The notes under the pieces are model-generated. The model searched no databases, had not been told where the DNA came from, and saw nothing but the letters and a program-made list of their open reading frames with translations. DNA of 30,782 nucleotides from Chara braunii (lineage: Eukaryota; Streptophyta; Charophyceae; Charales; Characeae): NCBI GenBank assembly GCA_003427395.1, contig BFEA01000004.1:3319583-3350364 (forward strand), read 5' to 3'. Shown here in pieces: positions 30,653 to 30,782 of this stretch (its first letter is position 1; each line of letters begins with the position of its first letter). The position numbers and the translations under genes are program-made.

Positions 30653-30681
30653 AAAAAAAAGAAAAGAAAAAAAAAAAAAAA

Positions 30682-30706
30682 GGGACGCCCGGCCCGGTTC
30701 CCGGCC
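30682..30706 (+). repeat. Extra copy of the first hairpin after the poly(A)
   Basis: GGGACGCCCGGCCCGGTTCC follows the A run directly and resembles the GGGACGCTGGACCCGGTTTC lead of stem 1. It may be the end of a second, tandem or nested element, or a tail-switch product. Confidence 0.5.
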
Positions 30707-30720
30707 CTTCACAAGAAAAA

Positions 30721-30724
<4 letters not shown>

Positions 30725-30782
<58 letters not shown>
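30725..30782. repeat. (CT)n microsatellite at the window edge
   Basis: 29 CT units running out of the window. Confidence 0.95.

Larger units (their letters stand above)
25745..30681 (+). mobile_element. LINE copy B, 5'-truncated, with 3' UTR and poly(A)
   Basis: The plus strand carries ORF2 from within the endonuclease to its end, then a 3' UTR of about 430 nt and an A-rich tail (30,653-30,681). It is closer to the full-length copy at 4-14 kb than to fragment A. ORF1 and the 5' region are absent, as is usual after incomplete reverse transcription. The exact 5' junction is blurred; similarity fades between 25,745 and 25,800. No target-site duplication was recognised, and the right flank is a (CT)n run cut by the window edge. 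Confidence 0.85.

Overview
The window looks like a repeat-dense intergenic stretch of a green-plant (streptophyte) nuclear genome. Four observations point there: TTTAGGG-type telomeric motifs near 20.37 kb, an LTR-retrotransposon primer-binding site matching the 3' end of tRNA-Asp in the plant style (19,715), a short insert that reads as plant-type mitochondrial cytochrome b (23,279-23,383), and L1-like LINEs with the zf-RVT tail typical of plants. I cannot name the species. I found no intact cellular protein-coding gene and no rRNA or tRNA gene.

Layout. 1-130: the 3' tail of a retroelement on the minus strand. 403-1,430: a cluster of short inverted-repeat elements (two abutting Tourist-like MITEs and a degenerate third) plus a (CAA)n/poly-A/(GAA)n microsatellite. 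1,431-4,158: nothing recognisable. 4,170-14,023 (minus): a full-length LINE of about 9.85 kb, bracketed by a target-site duplication and carrying a 5' region of tandem monomers, a very long broken ORF1 (zinc knuckle, poly-proline, novel C-terminal domain), a broken ORF2 (APE endonuclease, reverse transcriptase, zf-RVT) and a structured 3' UTR. 14,041-18,980: non-coding, with a degenerate repeat block (14.73-15.43 kb) and a plus-strand retroelement 3' end (15.76-16.09 kb). 19,165-21,400: a degenerate tandem repeat, a primer-binding site, then a gene-free AT-rich block. 21,732-22,139: a broken ORF of unknown origin. 23,279-23,383: the mitochondrial fragment. 24,232-25,690 (minus) and about 25,745-30,681 (plus): two LINE copies of different subfamilies arranged head to head. 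The window ends in a (CT)n run.

How the parts relate. The three LINE copies share one ORF2 architecture and can be aligned by eye. An autonomous element of this type would make an ORF1 RNA-binding protein and an ORF2 endonuclease/reverse transcriptase that copies the RNA into nicked target DNA; all three copies here are dead. Their decay is unusual: stop codons are frequent but frameshifts rare, and stops whose ancestral codon can be inferred are mostly C-to-T changes on the same genomic (+) strand whichever way the element faces. The other notable signals are the tandem 5' monomers, the extra ORF1 domain and a two-hairpin module repeated at the 3' ends of several elements.
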